Counted from the first letter of the stretch, positions 45,559 to 58,878 are shown. The stretch: DNA of 64,000 bases from Cornus controversa (GCA_026545225.1 CM048850.1:24850297-24914296), one strand, 5' to 3'. The notes: generated by a model from the sequence alone, not told the origin. Program-made: numbers and translations.

Positions 45559-47404
45559 CAAATCATGTCCAAAATACATACATCTCAAAGGAATTTATCT
45601 TGTCCAAAACATACATCTTTGAGGAAAATGAGAGAAGATTAAAAAGGAACAACATCCAAAAATATACATATACACATGTTCATCATTTTAGCATCTATAT
45701 TCCTCACTAATATTTCAAATCAACTATGTCAATGCCCAACACGACATATATATCAAATACAACAAAAACTCAAAAAATAAAGTTCTTCAATCCTTAGCAT
45801 TCCTAAGCATCCTCGGTCACATGCACCTTATCTGTAAAAACATTTGTGGGGGAGGTGGTGAGTGACAACTTGCCCAGTAGAAATGCTTAAACCAACTTAA
45901 ACAATGACTCAAGCAATCATGCATGAATGCAATATGGCGTTCCTATCAAACTACATGGCATGCCTTTCGATGCATGACTCAATAATGTCATTGCCAAACT
46001 ATGCATGCTTATGTTCATCTTAATTAAATCTTATTCTACATATAAGCTAATAAAGCATCATAATACTCTATTCAAAGTAATAAGTATAAACAGAAACAAC
46101 ATTAACAACAAGACATCACCAAGTTAAAACCTCGAAATCAAACAAAGATGGGAGTAGTCGACAATTCAAAACTAAAGTACATGACTTAAAGACCAAGTAC
46201 TCTGTTCTCGCTTTATGGGTTACTAACCCGACGGTAACGACACTCTTTTAGCCAAGTTTTGGGCCTTTCATCGTAGGGCTCCGAGCCTTTCTTGCTTTCT
46301 ATGATGTCCTCCCAAAATCAACATACAACACGTAAATTTCCAAACACAACAATTCAACCACCTCATGAATTTATCAAATTCTATACAAGTGCTTTAAGCC
46401 ACGTTACTAAACACATAACATGTCTATATCATGCCTATCACAATGCGATGGCATTCATCTCATGATGCATCAACAATATGCATTTTTATGAAAATTCTTT
46501 CTTTCATGCATTTTATCAAACACATGGGGCATACAATTTATATATGATCCCAAAAGCATGTAAATGACTCCAAAAAAGTATGCATGCTTCTCAATCAAAA
46601 TATACCTCAAGTTCAACAACAATTTCATGTGTATACACACCAATACACAAGTACACATTTCATATACATGAGACTTCACATTTTCACACATTATACACAT
46701 ATAGATTAACAAGTATAATGTCATATTTTGGCACATAAAACCCATCTAAGACATGTAAGAAAACATGAATCTTAAAGACAAAACTATTCTTATATAGATA
46801 AATCATGTTATAACACAATTTGACACATTGGTGACCTATATAGTCAAAGGCTAATAAGGAAATTACACTCCTACCTCAAATCTAAGCTTCTAGCACAAAC
46901 CCTAGAATCTCCAAATCTTCAATCTTCACCAAAAGAAAACTTTGAACCTATTAGAATGTAGAGGGAGTGGAGAGGAACAACCTTTCCTCTTGGGCGAAAC
47001 TTCAAATCTTACCTTAAGGCTTCCAAAATGAAGAGAGAAGATAAAGATGGCATGTGTAAGGAAAGAGAGCAAGAACTAGAAGAGAGAGGGGGAATGTTTT
47101 AGTGCTAGCTAGCCACATATACAAATACATGTATCCTATCTCTTACAACTTCTAACTAATTACGTACTAACAAGATCTTCTCTTGACTTTTCACTTAAGC
47201 CCCTCAAAGTTCACTTATACCCCTACGTTAACTCCCAAGAATTCATAGACACAACCTGAGTCCCCTGATCCATCCTGGGACCCACACTCGTACCCAAAAA
47301 CTCGAAAGGATCACATAAATCACAAAACATGCACTTAAGCAATTAATCATGCTTAACTATAATTAATACGTAATTAAAAATAAAGAAAAATTCCAGGCTC
47401 TACA
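45559..47404 (+). mobile_element. Partial LTR (family G, Tekay/Del-like)
   Basis: It ends GGCTCTACA at 47404, as LTR C does (CTCTACA). The middle phrase GGGGGAGGTGGTGAGTGACA...CCCAGTAG (about 45848-45885) corresponds to the core of LTRs E and S. The start is lost at the element F junction. There are no ORFs of note. Confidence 0.5.
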
Positions 47405-49160
47405 TGTTTGGAGAGCCAAACAGTCCCTAAAACAGTTATTTGACCTATAAAGCAAACAATTTTAATAAAAAAATTAAATACATTAAAGGGTTATTTGGCT
47501 CGGTTAATATAGCTGCTAGGGCACTGTTTGATTTATTTTTTCTTAATTTGTATTGTTTAAACATATGTTGTAGTTGTTTTGATTTATTTCAAATTTGTAT
47601 TGTTTAAACCTATGTTATATTTGTTTAGATTTATTTTAAATTTATATTGTTTAAACTTATGTTGTATTTATTTTGATTTATTTCAATTTATATTATATGC
47701 GACAAATCGTTTGAAATATACTCGTTGGAAAAAATAATATAAAAAGCAAAATTCTGGAAAGCCAAAAATGCTTACGTGGCTTTTAGAAAAGCTTGCATTG
47801 CTCTTGCCAAAAAACAAAAAAATGAAATTGTCAAATTTGAACAGCCAAATTTTAAAGAGGGGAATGTGCTCTAACAAGCTTTCATGTCTACGTCGAGGCA
47901 AATACCAACCTTTCCCCCACCACTACGAAAAACGACGACGTGCCGCACGCCACTCTCCTCTTCGTCATCTCTTTCGACGATTTTGCAATTGCTTCCATCC
48001 AGAGACGATCGACAGCCGCTACATGACGCCTTCAATTGGAAATCAATCCACATTTCTCTTGCTACTGCAACATTTAACACAGAAGAAAGAAGAGACACAG
48101 TTCGGGCTACGCCCAAGTAACAAATCCTAGGGTTTGAAATTTTTTCCAAAAAAATATTAGGCAAACTGATAATCTTAGACAAAATGATATTTTTTATGCC
48201 CATTTTTTATTTAATTCTTCAGATGCTTCAATGGTTATTTTTTTGCCATTTTTTGATTTGGTTCTATCAATTGAATACACATTGAATGATCAATTATATT
48301 TATTATTGGTTTGCATGATTTGTTTTTCTCATCCTTGTGTGGCGGTTTTCATTTAATTTTTGAAATTCTTCAACGTTTCTGTACATTCAAAGCAGCTTAA
48401 TTGCACTTCAACGGGAAGAAGAAAAGGTTAAAAACTCACAAATGGGTCTTCAACCGTTACCCAAGCTTCTTTTCGCTCAACCAATCACCCTGCAACCCAC
48501 ACGTTCTCCAAAGATTCACCTGAGAAAAGGGTAGCCTCTGTTCTCCGAATCTGACAAGCAAGAAAATGAATGCAGTTTTGCAGCTGAAGTTGAATTAATC
48601 TCTTATGTTTCGACAACACAATTTGGTTTTGGGATGACACAAGTGGTTGTTATTTATTTATTTTATTTTTTAAAGACACTTTTCTATGCATAGCTCATTG
48701 CCATATGATAACTGGGTTTGGATTTTTAGTATGCAAAAATACATGCTTCTGTTCTGATGGTTTTGGGAGTAGAAACAGTAAGATTTGAAGAGATATTAGT
48801 TTTTTGGCCAGTATCTGGAACTATTCATAAATGCTGTTTTGAAGCTGAGCATCACCTACAGAATTTGTTTTTGATATCAGAATTTGTTTTGAAGCTGGAA
48901 GTATTCACTTCTGTTTTTATTTTATTTTATTTATTTATTTAAAGGTGATCAGAATTAAGTTGTTCATGATATTTAGAATTTTTGTTTTTGATTGTTTTCT
49001 ACAGATTTAGTATATCCTTGGAGGTGGATTTCAGTTTATAAATGCAGGAAGTATTCCCAGAGGTAATATCACATTTCTACAAACATTGGACTATTACTCT
49101 TTCCTACATACCAACCCCTATTCTCTCTCTAATTATGTTCATGTGTTCCTAAGTATAATT
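47405..49160. other. Unassigned stretch, possible degraded gene or element
   Basis: A somewhat GC-richer patch at 47880-48130 has overlapping open frames of 60-120 codons on both strands, none with a recognisable domain. Splice-like sites and T-rich tracts follow. I cannot support a gene. Confidence 0.4.
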
Positions 49161-50531
49161 TAATCTTTAAGGAAGAACAGTATAAGGAAAAGAAAAAAAA
49201 TATGAAATTGGGGACAATTTTACATAGGGCACTTCTATTAAAGAATTTGATGTTTAAGTGATAATCAAAGACCTGTGGTGGGTATCCATGTAATTATATA
49301 TATATATATATATAGTAAAGTATTTATTCTAAATGAATGTTGTTATCTCAGTAACATATCATCTTTAATTTTAACATATCTTTCTCATAACGTGCTCCAC
49401 GAAGGAAACTGGAAACTATAACATGAACAAAATAAACTATTTTAGTTTTCCTCTTTGAACTGAGAGGCACAAATGCATCCTTTAAAGTGGAGTTTTTGCA
49501 AAAATACTTGCATATGTAAAAATTAAAATTGAATATTGTCATTCTTAAAATTTTGAAAAGTGATTGCCTAGATGCCGTAAGATTGGTTGATTTCAATTAC
49601 TTTACTAAAAGAAAATCTGAGAACTCTTTGTATATATCTATAATTTAACTTTGTATTGAAAAGTCTTTGCTCATAAGCAAACTTTGTATTGCAATATATA
49701 TAATTTAACCTACCTTTCAAAAAATATATATATGAGAATAGGCCAGAAAAGCATTAGAAGATGCAGAAGACCCTCTTTGTTTTTGAGTTAACTGCATTTT
49801 ACTTCATGTTCTGATTGCTAGAGAATCTATCTTCATCTCAGGGTCTTACTCTGTTTCATGTTGCGACTACTTGACTGGCAGTTGAATTCTGAAATGAGTT
49901 CTTTTATTTCCATGAAATTCATTTGGTTGTATGCTATTACAATTCATCAAATATTTGCTCTTGCAGGTTCTTGCAAATTTATCATCCTTCATTTTGCTTC
50001 CACCATTGAAAGTGTTTTCAGAATTTTTATAACTCAGCAGGTTCTTCTCAATATTCCCTATTTGCACATTCTCCATGAATCATCTTAATGCTTGTTTTGG
50101 GTTATATGCAGCAATTTCAATTTAAATCAACAGGTTCTTCTCAATATTCCCTATTTGCACATTCTCCATGAATCATCTTAATGCTTGTTTTGGGTTATAT
50201 GCAGCAATTTCATTTTAGATTAAACATGGAAGTCAATTTTTAGGATCAGAACATTTCCACTTTTTCTCCCTTTTGTCATCTGCCAAATTTGGTATTTGAA
50301 ATTTTGAATAATGTAGAGGCAGGAATCGCATTGATATATTAAATATGTTGGTAAAAGTGTTATGAGAAATTAGTTTGTAATCTATCACTATATATAAAAA
50401 TCTTGATAAATTCAAAAATCGTGATATTTAAAATAATACATGAAACATAAATCTAATAATTGTATCAAATATTATCTCCTAATTTAGAGTTGTAGATCAA
50501 TTTGGATATGGTTTTGTAATAGCAAAAAAAA

Positions 50532-50579
<48 letters not shown>

Positions 50580-50652
50580 CAGCACATTTGAAAAGAAAAA
50601 AAAACAGCAAAATCAATTTGGGTTTGACACATAAGAGAAGTTCTAAACTATT
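49161..50652. repeat. Direct duplication, copy 1
   Basis: It aligns over its length with 50850-51883. Shared blocks include TAATCTTTAAGGAAG, CACTTCTATTAAAGAATTTG, TTATCTCAGTAACATATCATC and GAGAAGTTCTAAACTATT. It carries an extra ~210-bp insert (49640-49850), an internal tandem repeat (50038-50212) and an expanded (TA)n run at 50536-50578. Confidence 0.75.
50038..50212. repeat. 93-bp tandem repeat, two copies
   Basis: CAGGTTCTTCTCAATATTCC starts at 50038 and again at 50131; the units are nearly identical for over 80 bp, through GGGTTATATGCAGCAATTTCA. Confidence 0.85.
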
Positions 50653-50849
50653 ACTTCCTTCTTGGACGGAAGTATTCAGATGGGTCTAATCAGGTGGATG
50701 AATGGTTCAAGATAGGAAAGATGCAAGTCTTTGTTTGCTCCTCATATTCGGGTTTTTATGGAACTCGAAATTTTCTTGTACCATATTATTAGGGAAAATT
50801 TTACACTTATTTATATTTTAGTGTAACTTCCCAAATGATATTTCAACAT

Positions 50850-51883
50850 TAATCTTTAAGGAAGCACAGTACAAGGAAAAGAAAGAAATATGAAATTGGG
50901 AACAATTTTACATAAGGCACTTCTATTAAAGAATTTGATGTTTAAGTGATAATCAAAAACCTGTAGTGGGTGTCCATGTAATTATATATATATATATAGT
51001 GAAGTCTTTATTCTAAATGAACATTGTTATCTCAGTAACATATCATCTTTAATTTTAACATATCTTTCTCATAATGTGCTCCACAAAGAATAATGGAAAC
51101 TATAACATGAACAAAATAAACTATTTTCGTTTTCCTCTTTGAACTGAGAGGCACAAATGCATCCTTTAAAGTGGAGTTTTTAAGAAAATACTTGCATCAT
51201 ACGTAAAAATTAAAATTGAACATTGTCATTCTTAAAATTTTGAAAAGTGATTGTCTAGACGCTGCAAGATTGGTTGATTTCAATTACTTTACTAATAGAA
51301 AATCTGAGAACTCTTTGTATAAATCTGTAATGTATAACTTCGCATTGAAATCTGAAATGAGTTCTTTTTTTCTATAAAATTCATTTGGTTGTATGCTATT
51401 ACAATTCACCAAATATTTGCTCTTGTAGGTTCTTGCAGATTTATCATCCTTCATTTTGCTTCCACCACTGAAAGTTTTGTCAGAATTTTTATAATCTCAA
51501 CAGTTTCTTCTCAATATTCCCTATTTGCTATTTTCCATGATTCATCTTAATGCTTCTTTGGGTTACATGCAACGAGTTCATTTTATATTAAACATGAAGT
51601 CATTTTTTAGGATCTGAACCTTTCCACTTTTTCACCCTGTTATTGTCTACCAAATTTGGTATTTGAATAATGTAGAGGTAGGAATTGCATAGATCTATTA
51701 AATGTGTTGATAACAATGTTATGAGAAATTAGTTTGTAATTTAACACTATATAAAAATCTAGATAAATCTAAAAATCATGATATGGAAGAGAAAAAAAAA
51801 AGTATATAGCAGTCCATTTGAAAAGAAAAAAAAAAAACTACAAAACCAATTTGGATTAGACTCATTGAGAAGTTCTAAACTAT
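50850..51883. repeat. Direct duplication, copy 2
   Basis: This copy corresponds to 49161-50652 and has only one 93-bp unit. The tail motif ATCTATAATTTAACTTTGTATTG recurs at 51898 and again at 57297, on either side of the copia insertion. The origin of the unit is unknown. Confidence 0.75.
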
Positions 51884-51979
51884 TGTGACGTATTGTATAT
51901 ATCTATAATTTAACTTTGTATTGAAAACTCTCTGCTCATAAGTAAACTTTGATCCAAATCGTAATTCTCAATTTAATAT

Positions 51980-52214
51980 TGTGGAAAGAGTCAACGATTT
52001 CTAAGATTGTATACAGCTGTATAATGTACAGCTATGTATTTAGATATTGTACAGCTAGGTAGATCAAATATGTTACCATATTTTTAGGAGTAGATTATTA
52101 TCTGTTACCATAATTGTAGGAGTAGATTACTAGCTGTAAATTATATTTAAATAGGGAGTAATCTCTTGACTTTAGAATATGAATATATGAATTCTTCTTC
52201 CTGTGTTGTGTTCA
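51980..52214 (+). repeat. Element H 5' LTR
   Basis: This is a 235-bp LTR containing TACAGCTGTATAATGTACAGCT, an inverted-repeat-like segment in which TACAGCT recurs. It is followed immediately by the primer-binding site. Confidence 0.95.
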
Positions 52215-52230
52215 TGGTATCAGAGCTGGT
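52215..52230 (+). other. Primer-binding site of element H (initiator tRNA-Met)
   Basis: TGGTATCAGAGCTGGT abuts the 5' LTR. The first 12 bases match the usual copia site complementary to initiator tRNA-Met. Confidence 0.9.
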
Positions 52231-52614
52231 TCTCCATTGGAACCAACTTTTGTTTTCTGCTTAATCCTGAAGTTTTTTTCTGCTTTGTTCTTGGCACTTA
52301 CTGCCTTTTGTTTTTTCCAAACCATTGATCAATCTGTTCGTGGCACTTATTGCCTTTTTTTTTTCCAGACCATTGATCAATCTGTTCGTGGCACTTATTG
52401 CCCTTTGTTCATTCAAATTATTACAGCATTTATTGTTAGTTAATCTTTTGTCGTGCCTCTCTCTTCCTAAAGTTTTTTCAGGTCTCTTTTTTGGTGTTTC
52501 TCTGTATTACGATCTCCCTATTTTTTGACCTGAATCCTAGCTTGTGCTGCACTTGCCTCTGAAGGTGTTATCTTATTTATTGAAGGTCTGGTCCAAAACC
52601 CCTAAGTGTAGAAA

Positions 52615-53465
52615 ATGGCTGAAGAGAAAAATCCAGGCACCCCAAGTGGCTCCAATAAACCTGTAACTGCTGGTCTGAGTCCTTTACAAATTCCCTCAAC
52701 TGACAACATGTCTTTGCAAATGTCTCTACAAAAACTCAATGGAAAAAATTATCTAAGGTGGTCTCAGTCCATTATGTTGTTCATTAGAGAGAAAGGAAAA
52801 CTCGGCTACTTAACTGGTGAAACAAAAGCTCCGGATATAGGGGATCCAGCGTACAATACATGGGATACGGAGAATTCCATGATAATGTCTCTACTCATCA
52901 ATTCAATGGAGCCTAAAATAGGAAATAATCACATGTTTTTTCCTATAGCAAAGGATATTTGGGATGGAGTAAATGTTCGAGATCCAAACTAAGATATATG
53001 ATTTTAAACAAGGAGATCATGATGTTATGAAGTACTACAACATGCTATGAAGCTTATGGCAGGAGTTGGATTTGTTCAACGAATTTAAATGGCATTGTAC
53101 CATTGATAGTACTCAATATAACAAAAGCCCGGAGAGAGATCGAGTATTCAAGTTCCTTATGGGTCTGAATAAGGACTTGGATGAAGTAAGAGGTCGTATA
53201 CTTGGAAATAAACCACTGCCATCAATTGGAGAAGCTTTTGCAGAAGTTAGGAGGGAAGAAAGTCGACGATCAGTCATGTTAATCGCTGCTGCCCCAACAA
53301 ATCCGAAGACCTCAGCTTTGGTTTCTAAAGGACCAAACAATAACTCTTTTAGCAATCAAAAAAACATATGAAAGGGAGAAAGAGTATGGTGTGATCACTA
53401 TAATCGCCCTCGTCACACACGGGAAACTTGCTGGCAGCTACATGGTAAACCAGCCAATTGGAAAG
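52615..53465 (+). pseudogene. Element H gag
   Basis: The ATG at 52615 opens MAEEKNPGTPSG..., followed by the copia gag domain (LNGKNYLRWSQSIMLFIREK, LLINSMEPKIGNN, AKDIWDGV). A frameshift between 52990 and 53065 moves the rest to another frame (MDLFNEFKWHC, RVFKFLMGLNKDLDEVRGRI). A TGA at 53369-53371 interrupts it. The zinc knuckle CDHYNRPRHTRETC has Tyr (53399-53401) in place of the second Cys, so zinc binding would be lost. Confidence 0.88.
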
Positions 53466-55195
53466 GTATGCGACCACAGAACAGAGACAATCGGGGTATG
53501 CAGGCCAGTGTTGATAACTCAGGAAGTGCAGGACCAACAAAGAGTTCAGAATCTGTTCCCCAATTTAGCAAGGAACAAATGGATCATCTGTGTAGACTTT
53601 TGAGTCAGTCCTCCTCTAATTCCAATTCTGTTACCTCCTCTTGTTCTGTCGCTCACCAAGGTAATCTTTTGACTGCTTTTAGTGCTTCAGCTGAAAAAAA
53701 CAATCCCTGGATCATTGATTCAGGTGCCTCTGATCATATGACCAGCTTATCAACCTTGTTTACAACATATAATCCTTGTCCTGGTAACTCAAAAATTAAA
53801 ATTGCTGATGGACCTTTCTCAGCTATTACAGGAACAGGATCAATCCCTCTTTCAAAAAATCTGTTTTTACAGTCTGTTCTCCATGTTCTAAAACTATCTT
53901 GTAATTTAATATCCATTAGTAAACTGACAAAGGATTTAAATTGTGTTGCTAAATTCTCGTCAACTCAATGTGAATTTCAGGACTTGCATTCGGGGAAGAC
54001 GATTGGCAGTGCTAAAGAGTATGGAAATTTATACTATTTTGAGGATGAATTTACCTTGAGTGGACAAGCTCAAACAACAAGTTATGACACTTCCTCTTCT
54101 GCTAATAGTGAAATAATGTTGTGGCACTGTAGGTTAGGCCACCCTAGCTTTCCTTATTTAAAGACTTTGTTTCCACTGTTATTCAAAAATTAACCTCTTT
54201 CATTGTTTCAGTGTGAAGTTTGTCAATTTTTTAAACATAAATGTTCAGTTTTTCCTTCACAACCATATAAAGAGTCTTCCCCTTTTTCCATGATACATAG
54301 TGACATTTGGGGTCCATCTCGCACTCTTACGGGTGCTCATTGGTTTATAACATTTATTGATGATCACTCACGTGTCTGTTGGGTTTTTTTGTTAAAGGAA
54401 AAATCTGAAGCCGGAAAAATATTTCAAAATTTTTACTCCATGGTGCTAACACAATTTCAAAGAAAAATTCAAATTCTCCGCACCAACAATGGCAAAGAGT
54501 ATTTTCATTCCATTCTTGGCAACTTTCTATTACACAATGGAATCGTTCATCAGACTTCTTGTTCTAACACTCCTCAGCAAAATGGAATTGCTGAAAGGAA
54601 AAATAGACACCTATTGGAAGTAGCTCGATCTATAATGTTTACTTTTGGAGTTCCTAAACATTATTGGGGAGAGGCTGTCCTTACTGCCTCTTACTTAATC
54701 AATCGCATGCCAACTCGTGTTTTCCAATTTCAAACACCATTTTCTGTCTTTACCCAATCCTTTCCCAATGTTCGACTCTTTACCTCGATACCCTTAAAAA
54801 TTTTTGGGTGCACTGCCTTTGTTCATAACCATAGTCCAAACAGAAGCAAACTCGATCCCCGAGCCTTAAAATGTGTATTCCTAGGTTACTCCTTAACTCA
54901 GAAAGGTTACAAGTATTATGATCCTATCTCTCACAGATTCTATGTTACTATGGATGTCACCTTTTTTGAAAATCAGTCTTTCTTTCCCACAACTTCTCCT
55001 CAGGGGGAGAATCATATGCTTGAAGATAAGTTCTGGGAAGTTTTATTACCTATGTCTTTACAACCTTCAGTTTCACCTCTGTCTTTGCCCGCAACTGAAC
55101 CAACAGTGACCATAACACCAAGGGGGTGTCACCGCATGTTACTCCACCAACTGAGCTTCGTGTTTACTCAAGGCGACAACCAAATTCTCAAATAG
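53466..55195 (+). pseudogene. Element H protease and integrase
   Basis: The same frame as late gag has the protease active site DSGASDHM (53717), then the integrase zinc motif (LWHCRLGHPS ... CEVCQFFK) and the DDE core. HSDIWGP gives the first Asp, and PQQNGIAERKNRH the Glu. The second Asp is replaced: RTNNGKEY at 54479-54502, with Asn encoded at 54485-54487 where RTDNG is normal. A TAA at 54191-54193 splits the frame between the two zinc-ligand pairs. The chromovirus-like C-terminal part is normal for copia (FGCTAFVHN, VFLGYS.TQKGYK). Confidence 0.9.
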
Positions 55196-56965
55196 CAAAC
55201 GACCTTATCTCTCAGTATGGCCAGGAGTCTGAACCAAATACAAGTTCATCAGGTAACATTTCTCCCATTCCTATATCTGATTTGGAGTCAACAGATGACC
55301 TTGATCTACCCATTGCTCTTAGAAAAGGAATTAGAACCTGTACACAACACCCTATTTTCAAGTTTGTTTCGTTTCATAGACTGTCCTCCTCTTTTAAAGC
55401 TTTTGCCACTAATCTGTCATGTCTAGAAATTCCCAGGTCTATGCAGGAGGCTCTAAATGTTCCTGAGTGGAGGAAAGCCGTTTTGGAGAAAATGCAGGCC
55501 TTGGAAATGAATAAGACTTGGGAGATGGTTGATCTTCCAAGAGATAAGAAACCAGTGGGATGTAAATGGGTGTTTACAGTCAAGTACAAAGCTGATGGAT
55601 CTATTGAAAGATATAAGGCAAGGCTGGTTGCGAAGGGCTTTACACAAACATATGGTATTGATTATCAGGAGACATTTGCACCAGTGGCAAAGATGAATAC
55701 AATCAGAGTTCTTTTGTCTCTAGCTACCAATTTTGATTGGCCTCTCCACCAACTTGACGTAAAAAATTCTTTCCTAAATAGGGAGTTAGAAGAAGTGTAC
55801 ATGGATTTACCTCCTGGATTTGAGAAGAAACGTGGAAGTAATAAGGTGTGCAAGCTAAAGAGATCCCTCTATGGATTGAAACAATCACCACGGGCATGGT
55901 TTGAGAGGTTTACCAAGTCTATTAAGCAACATGGATACCTCCAGAGTTAAGCTGATCATACACTATTTTTCAAACACATGGAAGATGGTAAAATCACTAT
56001 TCTTATAGTGTATGTTGATGATATAATTATGACTGGAAATGATAGTGTTGAGATAGAGAAATTGAAGCAGATTTTGGCCGGTGAATTTGAGATAAAGGAT
56101 CTAGGCCCTTTGAGATATTTTCTTGGTATGGAGATTGCAAGGTCCAAGAAGGGAATTTTTGTCTCACAAAGAAAATATACCCTTGACTTACTCAAGGAAA
56201 CGGGTTTACTTGGTAGTAAACCTGCTGAGACACCTATTGATCCTAATCACAGACTCGGTAGTGAAACCAAGGGATGCCCTGGAGATAAAGAGCAATATCA
56301 AAGATTAGTAGGGAAGCTGATTTATCTCTCTCATACTAGACCAGACATTGTATTTGCAGTTAGTGTAATCAGTCAATTTATGCACTCTCCAGATGAGAAA
56401 CATTTTGAAGCAACTTATAGAGTTCTTAAGTACTTGAAGAGAACTCTAGGGAAAGGTTTATTCTTTGAGAAGAATAATCATATACAGGTTGAGGCGTTCA
56501 CTGATGCTAACTGGGCTGGATCAGTTTGTGATAGAAGATCAATTTCTGGGTATTGTACATTTGTTGGAGGAAATCTAGTGACTTGGAGAAGTAAAAAGTA
56601 GTCTGTGGTTGCAAGAAGTAGCGCTGAGGCAGAATTCAAAGCAGTTGCACAAGGAGTTTGTGAACTGTTATGGTTGAAAAAGCTACTTAAAGAATTAAAG
56701 GTTCCTATGTCTAGCCCTATGAAACTGTATTGTGATAACAGGGCAGCTATAAACATATCTCATAATCCTGTTCAGCACGATCGTACTAAGCATGTTGAGG
56801 TGGACCGCCATTTTATTAAGGAAAATCTTGAAAGGGGTGATTTGTATGCCTTTCATACCAACCGAACAACAACTTGCTGACATTCTCACGAAAGGATTAC
56901 CAAAAACGTCTTTTGAATCAATAACTAGCAAGCTGGAAATGACTGATATCTTTGAACTAGCTTGA
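55126..56965 (+). pseudogene. Element H reverse transcriptase and RNase H
   Basis: This is a new frame relative to integrase. It shows the copia RT start (WRKAVLEKMQALEMNKTWE, KWVFTVKYKADGSIERYKAR), motif A (HQLDVKNSFL) and the catalytic YVDD at 56011-56022. RNase H follows (VEAFTDANWAGSVCDRRS, SSAEAEFKAVAQ, YCDNRAAINISHNPV). TAA at 55948-55950 and TAG at 56599-56601 sit where the family has Gln, consistent with C-to-T changes. A frameshift near 56865 precedes the last block (ADILTKGLP), which ends at TGA 56963-56965. Confidence 0.92.
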
Positions 56966-56972
56966 GGGGGAG
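56961..56972 (+). other. Polypurine tract of element H
   Basis: CTTGAGGGGGAG lies directly before the 3' LTR. Confidence 0.85.
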
Positions 56973-57207
56973 TGTGGAAAAAGTCAACGATTTCTAAGAT
57001 TGTATACAGCTGTATAATGTACAGCTATGTATTTAGATATTGTACAGCTAGGTAGATCAGATCTGTTACCATATTTTTAGGAGTAGATTATTATCTGTTA
57101 CCATAATTGTAGGAGTAGATTACTAGCTGTAAATTATATTTAAATAGGAAGTAATCTCTTGACTTTAGAATATGAATATATGAATTCTTCTTCCTGTGTT
57201 GTGTTCA
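56973..57207 (+). repeat. Element H 3' LTR
   Basis: This is the 235-bp match to 51980-52214 with about four substitutions, followed by AATAT. Confidence 0.95.
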
Positions 57208-57212
57208 AATAT

Positions 57213-58878
57213 ATATATAAAAACATATTAAAACATATATATTGATTGTATAGTACCAATATACTGATTGTATAGTGCCAACATACGTATTGTATATATC
57301 TATAATTTAACTTTGTATTGAAAACTCTCCACTCATTAGTAAACTTTAATCCAAATCATAATTTTCAATTTAATCTATTTTATAATTAATAATTTTCAAG
57401 AAATATGTGTAAAAAATGAAAAGCGTATGATAAATTAGTCTGGTCGAAGTAGACTTCCACCAATGCACTCCATCCAAAATTAAATTGGTCGAGGTACTCT
57501 TTTAAAGTGAAAGAAGTTAATAAAATCTAATTAAAAAATGACCTAGAAAAATATTAAAAAATAAATATATGATTAACTGTTCATAAAGTATATAATTAAT
57601 ATATAATCCGAAAAAACGTATTACTTTTTTGAAGCAACAATTGACGTAATTCTGAATACAAGTGAACTGTGGTACAATGCATGCAATCAATGCAATAAAA
57701 ATTCAAAACAAAAAATGATGGCCCTGTGTGTGAAAACTGCAACATAACAGTTCATGATGAGTCCGTTTGGTTGGGTGTTTTGATATTGTTTTTTGTTTTA
57801 CCCTAAAACAGAACAGGTGTTATGTTATATTAGTGTTTTGAATATTAATTGAAAGCGCGTTTGGTAACATTGTTGTGTTTTCTGATTTACAAAAACATAA
57901 AATGCATAACATGTTTGGTAACGTCAATCCGTTTGAAGAAATTCAAAACCAAAACACTGAAAACACGTTTCGTAACTCCAACTGTTGCCAAAAGATTTTG
58001 AAACACAAAATAAAAACACTGTACCAACCATGCAGACCATCAGGTATTGAGATGCCCAGGTGATCATTTGACACTATCTGTGTTATAGTATCACAGGTAT
58101 AATATGGCAATGCCAATGTTCTTCTCTGCCTCTAGTAGTCCTTGTTTATCACCAAGGAGGCCACTAAAGGCAGTGCCTCACACTTCTTGTGTTGTCATAC
58201 ATGCACTATGAGAGTTGCAAATGCAATCAAACTGTTTTCTATTAAGGGGCTTATATATTCAATGTTTCACAAGTCATGTATCGGTGCAGTGCTTAAGCCA
58301 CTAATTACTGGTTTTGCAAATTCTAGTACTCATGAATCACCAATTCACTAGAGTTTAAAGTTTAAAAGCTTGTAAATACGATAACCAGAATGATCATGAT
58401 CGAACAACCTATGAACTTGGAGCAGACTACCTAGAATGAGAGTGGTAGATCATTTCTTGCAAAAATCAATCACATCCCTAACTACAATTCTAAATTTATT
58501 GCAATGCAGGACTTGAGGGTGCAGAAAGTCAGAGCAATGCAGAAAATCATTTTATTACAATGAAACAAACTTTTGTGGGAGACACAATTTCATCTTCCCA
58601 CATGATCTCTTGACGGCCAAGAGATTTAAGTTAAAAGATACTGAACATGTGAATTCAGACAAATTAATATGAATCCTCAAGAACCGAAAAATGAAAAAAA
58701 AAAAAAAAGGACTAAATTAAACACTTGTTAATTTTAGACTGTTGTTTACTTAAAAGATATTTATTCTTTTAAAATATTTTTCAAGTAATCCAGTGCCATA
58801 CTATGAGCTCAAGTTTTATCATGGCACCTAGTATTAAACATAATTGAAAATATCATATATTTATTATCTAAGCAAATA

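Larger units (their letters stand above)
51980..57207 (+). mobile_element. Element H: Ty1-copia retrotransposon, full length but inactive
   Basis: Two 235-bp LTRs (51980-52214 and 56973-57207) start TGTGGAAA and end GTTCA, with duplication AATAT (51975-51979 and 57208-57212). The order gag, protease, integrase, RT, RNase H defines Ty1-copia. The LTRs differ at about 4 of 235 positions (1.7%). The ORF has one frameshift in gag, one between integrase and RT, one near the end, and several stops, so it cannot encode a full polyprotein. Confidence 0.95.

Noticed and set aside
47884..48203. Overlapping ORFs on both strands as a possible gene
   Set aside because: There is no domain and no convincing exon chain or promoter. 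The Ser/Thr/Arg-rich composition is typical of chance frames.
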